From Myxococcales bacterium (GTDB lineage Bacteria; Myxococcota; UBA727; GCA-2721815), in contig PBLQ01000016.1 of the NCBI GenBank assembly GCA_002721815.1, positions 3,524 to 67,523 on the forward strand: DNA of 64,000 bases. The letters run 5' to 3'. A program made the position numbers and the translations under genes. Of the stretch, positions 36,318 through 45,330 are shown in pieces (position 1 is the stretch's first letter; each line of letters begins with the position of its first letter). The notes below the pieces were generated by a model. It saw nothing but the letters and a program-made list of their open reading frames with translations, ran no database searches and was not told where the DNA came from.

Positions 36318-37988
36318 TCAACCAAGGCCAGGCGATGGTCGGCCGTTGCGCACGGTGTAGGTGATCAGCAAAACGATTAACCCTGCCACAATGAGAAAGG
36401 CACCCAACTGATCCATGCTTCCCACGAAGAAGGTGACGAGCACATGGGGCACGAAGATTTTGAGAATTTGCCCTTTGCTTAGACCGTCTAAAGCGCCCTG
36501 GAAAAACTGAAAGCGTTTGATGAGGCCCACCACTGAGAGCAGCACAAAGACCGAAAAAATGATGGGACCGCGAACAGGGCCCCCCCAAACCATGAGCAGA
36601 AAAAATGGCGTATAAACGGTATGAGTGAGCAGTGCAGAAAAAGCTTTGGTATTGCCTTTGCGGTGGCCTTTTCGAAACAGCTGCCCGTAAAAATAAAGGA
36701 TGAAGGGCAGGCCACCAAAGATCAAGGCAAAGAAAATCAAAAACAGATAAGCGGGCCAGGGGAGTTTGGGTGATGCGACTTCATCGATAAGGCCATGCTG
36801 CCATTCTAAAATTTGCAGGCCTGTTTTTGTCGTTTGGCTCACAAACATCGCGTGATTGGAGAGCATCACAAAACTGGTTTGGGTTTGAGGGGCCCAGCCA
36901 ATGAAAGAAGAGAAATTGTAAGGCACCAAAGCACCGTTGTGCCAGATAACTTCAAGACCGTTCTTGTCATAGGTGCCGACGATGAGTCCCCCAGCATAAC
37001 CGCCGGTGGAGGTGAGGCCTTCGGTGTTGGTGTGTTTGTTCACTTCGGGAATGTTCACCAGTTCAGCGTAAGTTTTAGGTTTTAAAATTTGACCGGTGTG
37101 CAAGGCGCGATTCCATCGATGCAGGTCGTCCACGGTCGAGTAAATGTTCCCTGATGCGCCAATGGTGCTCGCGAAATTGGAAGGAAACATGAGTGTGCTG
37201 GCCGCGTCGAAATTGAGCCATTTCATCCACAGCAAACCGCGAACATGTTGTTGCGGATCGGCATCCAGAGGCGTTTCAACGCCGGTGTTAGTCATGCCCA
37301 GTGGGTTGAAGAATTGTTCTTTAAGAAAAGTTTCGAAATCTTGCCCCGAAACGTCTTGCACCAAAATGCCGAGCGCATCGTAGCCCACGTTCGTGTACAA
37401 ACGTTTGGTGCCCGGGGTGTTCACCAGTTCGGCCTCGTTCATGGCGGTCACGTAGGCGTCGCGCACTTCGCGATCAGCCAAATGATTGCCATCGTTCAAA
37501 CTGGTGAATTCACGATCAAAGCCGCACAAATGGTTCATGGCGTTGCGAACGGTGCAGACCTTGCCGTCTTTTTGAATGGGGGTCATGCCTTTGACATAGG
37601 TGTGAAGCGGTTCATCAATGTTGACCTTCTCTTGTTCCACCAATCGCAACACAGCCACAGCCGTGAAATGTTTGGATACGGAACAAATGGGAAAGCGGGT
37701 GGATTTTAAAATGGGGGTTTGAGCTCTTGCATCGGCATGGCCCGCAATTTTGGAAAAGACTTCTTTGCCTTGGGTTTGCAGGGATGCGACCCCAGAGAAA
37801 ATAGGGGTGAGGCGTTCGAAAACTTCAGGGGTGAGCGTTTTTGGGGTGATTTTGGGCTGATTTGGTTGGGTGGGCGAGCCGTTGTGACCCAAGCCTGCAT
37901 CGGGCTGGTCCGCGGGGCCGGCATCTGGATTGGCCAGAGCAAGGATGGGCATCGTGGCCAACCACAACATCAAGAATGAAAAACGCAT
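36318..37988 (-). CDS. Class C beta-lactamase-like serine hydrolase with C-terminal membrane domain
   Basis: 556 residues from the ATG at 37988 (GGGAG five bases upstream), which gives a signal peptide (MRFSFLMLWLATMPILALA). A short DAG-containing linker (NPDAGPADQPDAG) precedes the catalytic domain: SxxK in SVSK (about residue 115), YxN in YTNVGYD, and HNG in WHNGALV. These are the class C beta-lactamase/D-aminopeptidase/esterase motifs. About five transmembrane helices follow from about residue 420 to the end. This layout is seen in surface serine hydrolases of unknown substrate; nothing points to antibiotic resistance. Confidence 0.85.
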   Translation of the reverse strand: MRFSFLMLWLATMPILALANPDAGPADQPDAGLGHNGSPTQPNQPKITPKTLTPEVFERLTPIFSGVASLQTQGKEVFSKIAGHADARAQTPILKSTRFPICSVSKHFTAVAVLRLVEQEKVNIDEPLHTYVKGMTPIQKDGKVCTVRNAMNHLCGFDREFTSLNDGNHLADREVRDAYVTAMNEAELVNTPGTKRLYTNVGYDALGILVQDVSGQDFETFLKEQFFNPLGMTNTGVETPLDADPQQHVRGLLWMKWLNFDAASTLMFPSNFASTIGASGNIYSTVDDLHRWNRALHTGQILKPKTYAELVNIPEVNKHTNTEGLTSTGGYAGGLIVGTYDKNGLEVIWHNGALVPYNFSSFIGWAPQTQTSFVMLSNHAMFVSQTTKTGLQILEWQHGLIDEVASPKLPWPAYLFLIFFALIFGGLPFILYFYGQLFRKGHRKGNTKAFSALLTHTVYTPFFLLMVWGGPVRGPIIFSVFVLLSVVGLIKRFQFFQGALDGLSKGQILKIFVPHVLVTFFVGSMDQLGAFLIVAGLIVLLITYTVRNGRPSPGLG

Positions 37989-38185
37989 GAATACTCCCAA
38001 GCGACTGAATTTTCGGTCGATCTCTGGCCATTGTTGCCCATAAAAGCCCAAAATACCTGAAAACGACAATTTTTCGGCTAATTGAATCACTTAGACTCGC
38101 GTCTTGGCAGGGAAAGGACTAAAATGTCGACTCTCTGGCCCCGATCTGCGGGGCGCGCCAAAATATTCTGTTCAAAGGAAAGTTC

Positions 38186-39208
38186 ATGTCTCGTCAATGG
38201 TGTCAGTTATTCGGTTTGTTTTTGTTCCTGGGTATGGCTGTGGGGTGTCCTGATGCGCCCGTAGAAGAGCCCGAAGAAATTATTGAAAAAGAAGAAGAGG
38301 AAGAAAACAACAACAACAATAACAATAACAATAACCAAACTCAGTTTGATGCAGGGCCTGTGGTGCAGGGCAGCATTGCGGGGAAAGTTGTCAATGCCAA
38401 CGGCGATGCGCTGGCCAACTTGCGCGTCTTGGCGTGCACGGCCTCATTGTGCATGAGCGGTGAAACCAACGCCACGGGCGAATACCTTTTTGAAAACATT
38501 TCGGTGGAGCCCATGAAAATGGAAGTCACCGACCCTGACGATACGTACCTGAGTTTGTTGTTTTACCAAATGGTGTATGCAGACCAATTGAGTGTGTTGT
38601 CACGAGACGTGGTGATGCCGGCCGTCACTGACGAGCCTTCCTCCCTTTCTGAAGCCAATGGCGGTACCGCGTTGGTGGCTGGAGGGGCACTGGAAATCAC
38701 GGTGGGCGCTGGGGCCCTCGATTATCCCTTCGGGCGCGATGACGATATCATTCAAGCAGAGCGACTCAGCGGCTCACAGATTCCCCCGTACGACATCGAG
38801 CCTTTCTTGGCGCACCCTGACGATTCTTTCATGTTTGCACTCGCACCCCACGGCACCAAAAGCTCAGAAGCGGTGACGTTCAAAGTCACGTCGGGCATCA
38901 CCCAGCCCGAAGGCGCCATTTACAATGTGTATGGGGTCACCGACAAAGCAACTTTGAAGGCCTCTGGAACCGCCACCGTGGACAGCAGTGGTCACCTGAT
39001 CAGTGATACGGGCGGCAGCTGGATGGATTTGACGGGTTTGGTTTTGGTGCCCGATATTGAAGAAGAAGAGATCGCTGATGCAGGCATGGAAGAGCCCATG
39101 ATGGACGATGCCGGTGCTGAAATGGAAGATGCGTCCGATGCCGGCGAGGTTATGGATGTCACCGACGCTGGTGTTGCAGACATGGCCCTGACCGACGGTG
39201 GCAACTAA
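38186..39208 (+). CDS. Lipoprotein with poly-Asn linker and carboxypeptidase-regulatory-like domain
   Basis: 340 residues. The lipobox is AVGC (Cys about residue 21), followed by an acidic stretch, ten consecutive Asn and a DAG element. Residues about 60-115 form a carboxypeptidase-regulatory-like beta-sandwich (GSIAGKVVNANGDALANLRV, TNATGEYLFENI). The second half is beta-rich (LVAGGALEITVGAGAL) and may be a second sandwich. The C-terminus has another DAG/DGG-rich acidic tail. AAGGAAAG precedes the ATG. It heads a same-strand run of three lipoprotein genes with overlapping or closely spaced ends. Confidence 0.8.
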   Translation: MSRQWCQLFGLFLFLGMAVGCPDAPVEEPEEIIEKEEEEENNNNNNNNNNQTQFDAGPVVQGSIAGKVVNANGDALANLRVLACTASLCMSGETNATGEYLFENISVEPMKMEVTDPDDTYLSLLFYQMVYADQLSVLSRDVVMPAVTDEPSSLSEANGGTALVAGGALEITVGAGALDYPFGRDDDIIQAERLSGSQIPPYDIEPFLAHPDDSFMFALAPHGTKSSEAVTFKVTSGITQPEGAIYNVYGVTDKATLKASGTATVDSSGHLISDTGGSWMDLTGLVLVPDIEEEEIADAGMEEPMMDDAGAEMEDASDAGEVMDVTDAGVADMALTDGGN

Positions 39209-39221
39209 AAGAGGGCAAATG

Positions 39222-40340
39222 ATGAAGCACACATATGGGGGGCTGGTATTGATGTTCTTGGTGGCCTGTGTGCCACCACCGGCAACCAGCGTGGAAGATC
39301 CGACAGACACAGACAACGATGGGTTGACGGACGTTCAAGAGGCGGAGTTGGGTACCGATCCTAAAAACCCGGATTCCGATGGCGATGGCTATCTCGACGC
39401 GCACGAACATACCGAGGGGACCGATCCGCTAGATGCGGAAAGTCGAATCTACATCGGTAACTGGCCTTACAACCCGAGCAAAGCAGACATCCCCGCCACC
39501 GACATTGGCGCGGCCTGTGAATTGCCCAACGGCCTCATTCAATGTGTGGAAGAAACCACCGAGAATTGCAGCAACCGTGAAGATGACGATAACGATGGGC
39601 TCATCGATTGTGAGGACCCCAAATGTGCCCATGCACCCAAATGTGTGTGTTATCACCCCAGGTGCATCGAATACGCCACAGAAGAAGAAGTAAGGCCCAG
39701 CCAGCCCTGTAACGAAACGCGTTGTATCGAAATCGACGAAGAAAGCGTTTGCAGCGTGACGCCCATTCCGTGCAACGACAACAGCGATTGTGCCACCAAC
39801 AATTGTGAAGGTTTGACCAACTACAAAGAGTATTGTGCGCCGCCCATTGGCTGGGTGTTTCCACACATCAAAGCCCTCGATCAGCACAACCAAGAGGTAG
39901 ATATTTACGATTTTGCCAACCAAGGCAAACCCATATTGGTAGAAATGTCCACGGGGTGGTGCGGGCCTTGTCAGCAGTTGGCCAGTTGGTTGCTCACCGG
40001 CGATGAGACCATCAAAGAAAAGCCCTGGTGGGATGACAAGTACGAACGGGTGCGTGAACTTTTTGATGCCAAAGAATTCTATTGGATTAGCTTTTTGTAC
40101 GAAAGTGCCGATCGTGACCAAGCCCAACAAGAAGATTGTGAATATTGGGATGAGGCATTCCCGCTCGAAGGCGTCCCCGTTCTTTTAGACCAAAACAAAG
40201 AACTACACTGTTACCTCAAACCCATGGGCATCCCGTTGGCCAACCTTATCGACGAGAACATGGAACTGCTCACCTACGAGCACGTGGGGATCGCGGGGGC
40301 TTTCGAGAAACTCTTAGAACTGTTCCCAGAAGAAGAGTAA
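39222..40340 (+). CDS. Thioredoxin-domain lipoprotein with TSP3 repeats (CGPC)
   Basis: 372 residues from the ATG at 39222, six bases after GAGGG; the two codons upstream are less well spaced. The lipobox is FLVAC. A TSP3 segment (DTDNDGLTDVQEAELGTDP) is followed by Cys-rich sequence (about residues 100-205, ten or more Cys) and then a thioredoxin fold with GWCGPCQQLA, the canonical CGPC active site, and a cis-Pro in EGVPVLL. The cysteine pair is complete, so it should be redox active at the cell surface. The next gene, seven bases downstream, is a second thioredoxin-like lipoprotein. Confidence 0.85.
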   Translation: MKHTYGGLVLMFLVACVPPPATSVEDPTDTDNDGLTDVQEAELGTDPKNPDSDGDGYLDAHEHTEGTDPLDAESRIYIGNWPYNPSKADIPATDIGAACELPNGLIQCVEETTENCSNREDDDNDGLIDCEDPKCAHAPKCVCYHPRCIEYATEEEVRPSQPCNETRCIEIDEESVCSVTPIPCNDNSDCATNNCEGLTNYKEYCAPPIGWVFPHIKALDQHNQEVDIYDFANQGKPILVEMSTGWCGPCQQLASWLLTGDETIKEKPWWDDKYERVRELFDAKEFYWISFLYESADRDQAQQEDCEYWDEAFPLEGVPVLLDQNKELHCYLKPMGIPLANLIDENMELLTYEHVGIAGAFEKLLELFPEEE

Positions 40341-40347
40341 CAGCATC

Positions 40348-41523
40348 ATGCGACGTTCGAGTTTGGCGGTGGTGTCTTTGTGGGGGCTTTGGTTGAGCGG
40401 TTGTCCCCAGCACGAAACCGTGGAAGAAAAAGAGCCTATCGATGTGCCTGAAGAGGCTTCGTGTCATACCGGCTTAGATGGTACGGGGGTGACCTACGAA
40501 GTGAGCACCTTGGTTCCCGGTCATTTTATGCTCAAGGCAGAACAGGCCCGTGAAGATGGCAAAGTGGATCGTCTCACTCTTGGGTTGCGTCATGGCGGTG
40601 TGTTTCGTGGCATTCAAGGCCCGGGCACTTACGACATCGGTGGCAGTACCTATAACGGCTGCAGCAACTGCCTCACCTTTTGGTCCGCATGCGATGTGGG
40701 AAGCGAAGCGTGTGAGCAGGTCTTTTTTGCCACTGAAGGTGAAGTGGAAATCACCCAATGGGATGCTTCTGAAATTGCATTCACGGTCAACACCGCCACA
40801 TTAGAAGAAGTAAATATCAATAACCCCATCGCGGTCATGCCCATTTCAGACGGTGCACAAAAATGCATGGGGGGTGAAAGCTTTCGCACGTCCACGGGTG
40901 AGGCCAATGCACCCATTGTCACGGAGTCTGAATGTGTCGAGGCTGGGAACGGTTCTTTCTTAGGAAACAATGTGGCCAATTTTTCGCTCACCAATTGTTT
41001 GGGTGAAACCGTTTCACTGCACGATCGTTGTGGCAAAAGCGGGGCCCTTTGGATCATGGCCACCACGGGATGGTGTGTGGCCTGTGGGGCCATTTTAAAT
41101 AACTTTGCCACCACCGTGGGGGGATTCACCAACCGCGACAACATGGCCACGCACACGCCAGGCTTGGATCTGTTGGTGATGTTGGGCGAAGATGTGGATG
41201 GCAACGAGCCCACCCTCAATTTTTGTCAGGCTTATGCAGAAGACCACAGCATCGATCCAGCCATGGTGCTCATTGATTACCTCGCTGAAGGCACACGGAT
41301 TGATATGATCGAACCCCTTGGCGAAACCCATTTCTTTCGCTCCTTGGCCACCACCTATTCCAACATTAATCCCTATTACACCGAGGAGCCCAACGGGGGC
41401 TTAACCCAAAGCTACCCTTGGGATGTGATCCTTCGTGGGTCGAACATGGAATACTATTGGAGTGATCACGTGGGCGTGTCTTCGAAGACCACCGTACAAG
41501 AAGACCTGATTGCACAAGAGTAA
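40348..41523 (+). CDS. Thioredoxin-fold lipoprotein (CVAC)
   Basis: 391 residues with the lipobox LSGC (Cys about residue 18). Residues about 35-200 are a beta-rich unknown domain with a Cys cluster (NGCSNCLTFWSACD, GSEACEQ). A redoxin-like domain follows (NFSLTNCLGETVSLHD, then ATTGWCVACGAILNNF), with a CVAC active-site pair. The tail carries no further domain. Its organisation parallels the upstream CGPC protein, but the N-terminal halves are unrelated, so this looks like a functional pair and not a simple duplication. Confidence 0.8.
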   Translation: MRRSSLAVVSLWGLWLSGCPQHETVEEKEPIDVPEEASCHTGLDGTGVTYEVSTLVPGHFMLKAEQAREDGKVDRLTLGLRHGGVFRGIQGPGTYDIGGSTYNGCSNCLTFWSACDVGSEACEQVFFATEGEVEITQWDASEIAFTVNTATLEEVNINNPIAVMPISDGAQKCMGGESFRTSTGEANAPIVTESECVEAGNGSFLGNNVANFSLTNCLGETVSLHDRCGKSGALWIMATTGWCVACGAILNNFATTVGGFTNRDNMATHTPGLDLLVMLGEDVDGNEPTLNFCQAYAEDHSIDPAMVLIDYLAEGTRIDMIEPLGETHFFRSLATTYSNINPYYTEEPNGGLTQSYPWDVILRGSNMEYYWSDHVGVSSKTTVQEDLIAQE

Positions 41524-41528
41524 AGCGT

Positions 41529-42053
41529 TTAGTCTGCAGCGATCTCAATGGTGCCCAGACGCCAAGCGTTATTCCCATGGTTGTGCAAGTGAAAATAAAT
41601 GGGGGTTCCCTCTTCGATAGCGGTTTGCAGCTGGAGTTGCTCATCGACCACATTCGCATCATTGGGGATGGGAATGGTTTTTTCCCACAAGAGTTCACCG
41701 CCCACTTGCAAGGCCACGTGAGCCTGTGCAGGTTCGGGATTGCTTAAGGGCGAGTGCCAAAAATTAAGACGAATGGTTTGTTCGACGTCAACGGCCAACT
41801 TGCTGGGTTGAACAAAGGTGCCGTAATGGCACACATCGGTTTCAATTTCGAAAAACCCATCCTCTACGGCATAGCCTGAAGAAGGGCACTCCGGGTTTTG
41901 GGGACGGTCCACAAAAGGGTCTTCTTGTGCAGCACACAACACCCAAGCATCCGCGTCCACCAAAGAGGTGGCGTTCGAAGAGGGCGGTGTGAGTTCTGGG
42001 CCGCATCCCACCCAAAGTAAAAGACCCAGCCCCAGTCGCCCAAACTTCATCAT
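41529..42053 (-). CDS. Small lipoprotein, beta-rich
   Basis: 174 residues. The start at 42053 follows directly on the copper-monooxygenase stop; the frame reading into that gene is not credible. The lipobox is LWVGC (Cys about residue 16). A Cys pair (LCAAQED, PECPSSGY) and a beta-sandwich-like segment with IRLNFWHSPLSN, HVALQVGGELLWEK and IYFHLHNHGNNAW follow. His residues in the last motif could bind a metal. No family was recognised. It is co-transcribed with the cytochrome c/copper protein upstream (one-base gap). Confidence 0.65.
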   Translation of the reverse strand: MMKFGRLGLGLLLWVGCGPELTPPSSNATSLVDADAWVLCAAQEDPFVDRPQNPECPSSGYAVEDGFFEIETDVCHYGTFVQPSKLAVDVEQTIRLNFWHSPLSNPEPAQAHVALQVGGELLWEKTIPIPNDANVVDEQLQLQTAIEEGTPIYFHLHNHGNNAWRLGTIEIAAD

Positions 42054-42054
42054 C

Positions 42055-43698
42055 TTATTCCGTGTACATCCCGGTGCAATCTGAAAAGTCATCGGCACAG
42101 GTACCATCGCGCAGGTGCGGCTCCATGCAAGCATAAAATTCAGCAAATGGCTCGCGACAAGCGCCGTGCATGCACTCGAAAAAATCAAAGTAAGTGCCGG
42201 TGGTGCAATTGTCATAACAAAGGCCGAAGCCAATGAGCTCACCGCCGCATTTGGATTGGGCACAGTCGCCGAAGAATCCGTCGATACTGCAACTCAAGCA
42301 CTGAATCCCCAAGGTGCCCGGGCAGGCCATGGCACAGAAAGCATCGTTTTCGGGGCAGTCGGCCAAGCAGTTCTCGAAGCCGGCACAAAAGCCGTCTTGG
42401 CCTTCACCACGGTAAGGCGCGGCCAACACCAAATAGTCCAAACACATTTCGTCCCGGGTGCCATCCCCCCATTCGGTTTGTTGTGGCGTTTGTTTTTCGC
42501 CGGCGATGATGGGCTGATTGGCCTCACTGTTGTCGTAGGTGCATTCCAACCGGATTTGATCATTGATGCTGACCGGCAGCGTGTGGGTTTCGGGGTACAT
42601 GTAGGTGCGTTGCCAGTCGAAATCCCAATCGTCCACTTGGGTGAGGCATTCGACGCTCTCGTCCTCTCGAATCAGTTCCATTTTGATGGATTTGCCAAGC
42701 AGGTGCATGTGCGGCGCCGTACCGATGATCGTGGCATCTAAAGGCAGCCGTCGAAAACTTTCTTCGGTCCACGCGGGCTCGTTGGGGGGAATGTTGATGC
42801 CCAGGTCCACCACGGGCATCAATGAAATGAGATATTCGGGGGTTTCGCCTTCTTCCAAGGTCCACATGGCCAGTTGCGTTTGATCGCCATCAATCACATC
42901 GTCAATCGTTTTACCTGCCAAGTTGAAATGCATTTGCATGATGAGCACTGAGCCTTTTGAAACTTGGTGGGCGTAGTCTTTGTTGCCGCTGGCTGCGAAT
43001 TCACCGGGGGCCCATCCCACCAACATTTGTGCGTCGTCCACCCCTGAACCACCAAAGCAGGGAAAGCCAGGTGTTTCACTTTGGGCATCTCGGTTTTCAA
43101 AATAGGTGCGATCATCAGGTGTGCCCACATAGACGATCACGTGATGCACCAAATCGAGTCGATCGGGGTAGATGGTGCTTTGGTACACGAAGGTGGTTTC
43201 ATCAAACTCATGGGGTAAAATGAAGCACCGGTAATCATCGGCCATTCCCACGTCGGGCACGTAGGGCTCGATGGCCCGAACGAGCGTGTCGGGTTCAATA
43301 ATTTCTGTTTCTTCGATGGCCTGCGTTACGGCACTGCCCGTATCCATAGGTGAGCCTTCTTCGAAGCCGTGCGCTTTCCATTGGCTAAAGACATCGATGA
43401 CATCAGCATCCAGCCACAAGGAATTGTTGGAGGGACGGCAGTCAGGATCTTGGCCCCAGGGTGGCATGGTGCGGTTCTCCACTGCGGCCACAATGGCGGG
43501 CCCCATGGCGTTCACTTGTTCGAAAGTTTCGAAAGGGAACAGGCCAATATCGCCTTCACGGTGGCAGGACATGCAGTTGGCGTTCAACAGTGGTTTGATG
43601 TCTTGGTGGTAGTTGGTGAGGGTGATTTCGGTGCTTTCTTCAGGGCCTGGGCACCCAAAAATCACCAACAGACACATCAAACTTACAATATTTTTCAT
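42055..43698 (-). CDS. Cytochrome c-copper type II monooxygenase-like fusion lipoprotein
   Basis: 547 residues. The ATG at 43698 gives a leader ending in the lipobox IFGC. A haem-binding CMSCH lies in residues about 35-50, in a context (CxxCHREGDIGLFPFETF) typical of domains fused to copper type II ascorbate-dependent monooxygenases (PHM/DBH-like). The copper-binding elements follow: DLVHHVIVYVG (His pair), MQMHFNL and APHMHLLGKSI (HxH). C-terminally there are about 110 residues with some twenty Cys (CAGFENCLADCP). The family hydroxylates C-H bonds; here the haem may deliver electrons to the coppers. Surface location is inferred from the lipobox. Confidence 0.85.
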   Translation of the reverse strand: MKNIVSLMCLLVIFGCPGPEESTEITLTNYHQDIKPLLNANCMSCHREGDIGLFPFETFEQVNAMGPAIVAAVENRTMPPWGQDPDCRPSNNSLWLDADVIDVFSQWKAHGFEEGSPMDTGSAVTQAIEETEIIEPDTLVRAIEPYVPDVGMADDYRCFILPHEFDETTFVYQSTIYPDRLDLVHHVIVYVGTPDDRTYFENRDAQSETPGFPCFGGSGVDDAQMLVGWAPGEFAASGNKDYAHQVSKGSVLIMQMHFNLAGKTIDDVIDGDQTQLAMWTLEEGETPEYLISLMPVVDLGINIPPNEPAWTEESFRRLPLDATIIGTAPHMHLLGKSIKMELIREDESVECLTQVDDWDFDWQRTYMYPETHTLPVSINDQIRLECTYDNSEANQPIIAGEKQTPQQTEWGDGTRDEMCLDYLVLAAPYRGEGQDGFCAGFENCLADCPENDAFCAMACPGTLGIQCLSCSIDGFFGDCAQSKCGGELIGFGLCYDNCTTGTYFDFFECMHGACREPFAEFYACMEPHLRDGTCADDFSDCTGMYTE

Positions 43699-43823
43699 TT
43701 TCAATTTTCTCGCATTTAGAATGGCAACGGGCCTATGATTTTAAAGGATTAGCGCATTGGACGCATTCACAAATGGGTCAATCTTCGTAAATTGGGGCCC
43801 CAGAGACTCATTTGAAGGACAAA

Positions 43824-44081
43824 ATGGTGGAAAAAAGCGAAAAATGGGTGGTTTATATCCTCAAATGTGGGGATGGCAGCCTTTACACCGGGATCACGAA
43901 CGATTTCGACAAAAGGCTCAAAGCCCATCGCGCTGGCAAAGGGGCCAAGTTCACCAAGGGGCGCGGTCCACTCAAAGTGGTGTATTTGGACGAACAGCCC
44001 GATCGCTCGCAGGCCCTCAAAACGGAGTGGGCCATCAAAAAACTCTCCCGCCAAGAAAAGCTGGTTTTGGTTCAGCCCTAA
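43824..44081 (+). CDS. GIY-YIG nuclease superfamily protein (YhbQ/UPF0213-like)
   Basis: 85 residues starting at the ATG at 43824 (AAGGA five bases upstream). The fold-defining motifs are WVVYILKCGDGSLYTGITND (Y-Y/T-G), RLKAHRAGKGAKFTKGRGP, and a Glu in ALKTEWAIKKLS. Small stand-alone members of this group have DNA nuclease activity in some bacteria; the exact job is unsettled. It is transcribed alone and its stop overlaps tail-to-tail with the gene at 44078. Confidence 0.85.
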   Translation: MVEKSEKWVVYILKCGDGSLYTGITNDFDKRLKAHRAGKGAKFTKGRGPLKVVYLDEQPDRSQALKTEWAIKKLSRQEKLVLVQP

Positions 44082-45139
44082 GGCGTGCCCCCATCGGTGG
44101 CGGGGGTGGACACATCACTTTCCCCGACACAGGGAATGACATCGATGTAAGTGCATTCGGGTTCGGGCAAACAACGATTGAGAGCGTAGCCGTCAGGGCA
44201 CGTCCAACCGCTGTCTTCACCTACGTCAAAAGATTGCCCCACCATAACGCCCGTGGAAAACACAATCTTGTCTTCGTAGTTGGCGGCAATCATGGCCTCA
44301 TCGTTTTCGAGCGAGTTAAAGGGGAACGGACCTGCGATCTCTGCGCCAAAGGATGCCACTGAGTGCGCGTTATAGCCCTGCATTTCGATGATGTTCATGC
44401 CACTGTTCACGTGCAGCGCCGAGATCCACCAATAATTGAAAGCTGCGGTGTTGTTTTCTAAATATTCAAACACGGTCTCGCCGTTGAGTTTCAATCGAAC
44501 TTGGTTGTCACCCGCAATGCCCACGAGGTAATCGCCTTTACCGTCTAGGTTGAGACAATGGGCAAAACCGATCCATTCACCCACAGGGTCATAACCGGCT
44601 TGTCCGGTATTTTCATTGCATGCCCAAATGCCCACTTCATTGAGTCGGCCGTTGACGGTTCCTGGCCCATCGCTTTCGCCCCAGTATTCATTTCTGACTT
44701 TGGTGCCGCCAGGGTATTGGGCACCAAACTTACCGTAGACCCAGTTGTCTTGGGCGTCACAAACTTCATAGGAGGTGCCCTCGTTGGTGGCGGCCACGGT
44801 GATGGTTTTGGTACAGGCATCGTCTGCCGGTGTGGGGTCGTACCCATCGGGGCACGTGCATTGTGGGCCGGGATCTGGATCTGGTGCCGGGTTTCCTGCA
44901 TCTGCCACCGGCGTCTCACCGTTGTCTTGGATGGCGTGTCCCGCATCGGTGCTGGGTGGGGTGTTATTGGATTGCTGGAAGATCAGTCCGGCATCGGTGT
45001 CTGAGGATGGGCCAGCGGGGCCGGTGGCGGTTTCGTCTGGACAGCCAATTAGCAACAGAAAGGCACATACAGGAACACAAATCATCGGTGTGGGGGACTG
45101 GTGAATCGGGGCGATCTGTTTCAATTTTTGCGAAAACAT
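44078..45139 (-). CDS. Lipoprotein with DAG linker, EGF-like Cys motif and lectin-like domain
   Basis: 353 residues. Lipobox LLIGC (Cys about residue 33), then a DAG-rich linker and a short disulfide motif (CTCPDGYDPTPADDAC) repeated near the C-terminus (WTCPDGYALNRCLP). In between lies a beta-rich domain of about 200 residues (YLVGIAGDNQVRLKLNGETVFEY, FNYWWISALHVNSGMNIIEMQGYN) that resembles the PA14/galactose-binding-like folds of carbohydrate-binding surface proteins. AAGGA precedes the ATG by about six bases. It is divergent from the glycoside hydrolase at 45331. Confidence 0.7.
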   Translation of the reverse strand: MFSQKLKQIAPIHQSPTPMICVPVCAFLLLIGCPDETATGPAGPSSDTDAGLIFQQSNNTPPSTDAGHAIQDNGETPVADAGNPAPDPDPGPQCTCPDGYDPTPADDACTKTITVAATNEGTSYEVCDAQDNWVYGKFGAQYPGGTKVRNEYWGESDGPGTVNGRLNEVGIWACNENTGQAGYDPVGEWIGFAHCLNLDGKGDYLVGIAGDNQVRLKLNGETVFEYLENNTAAFNYWWISALHVNSGMNIIEMQGYNAHSVASFGAEIAGPFPFNSLENDEAMIAANYEDKIVFSTGVMVGQSFDVGEDSGWTCPDGYALNRCLPEPECTYIDVIPCVGESDVSTPATDGGTP

Positions 45140-45330
45140 TGGCTGAATCCTTCAAAACAACAAAAGAACGAGTTGGTGGTTGCCCAGGGGCGGGGCAATA
45201 ACTGAAAGTGATTCATGGTCTTACACCGCCACTGCCCAATTCACCACCAAAAAACGGGGAAAAGGCACCGTTTGTCGTTCCAGTGCCAAGTCGTGGTAGA
45301 ATGACACAGGCATTCGTTGAAGGAAAAGGC

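Noticed and set aside
42055-42263. Extension of the small lipoprotein frame into the copper monooxygenase gene
   Set aside because: The lipoprotein leader begins at 42053 right after the upstream stop. The extension lacks a start signal and reads through the neighbour's coding sequence.
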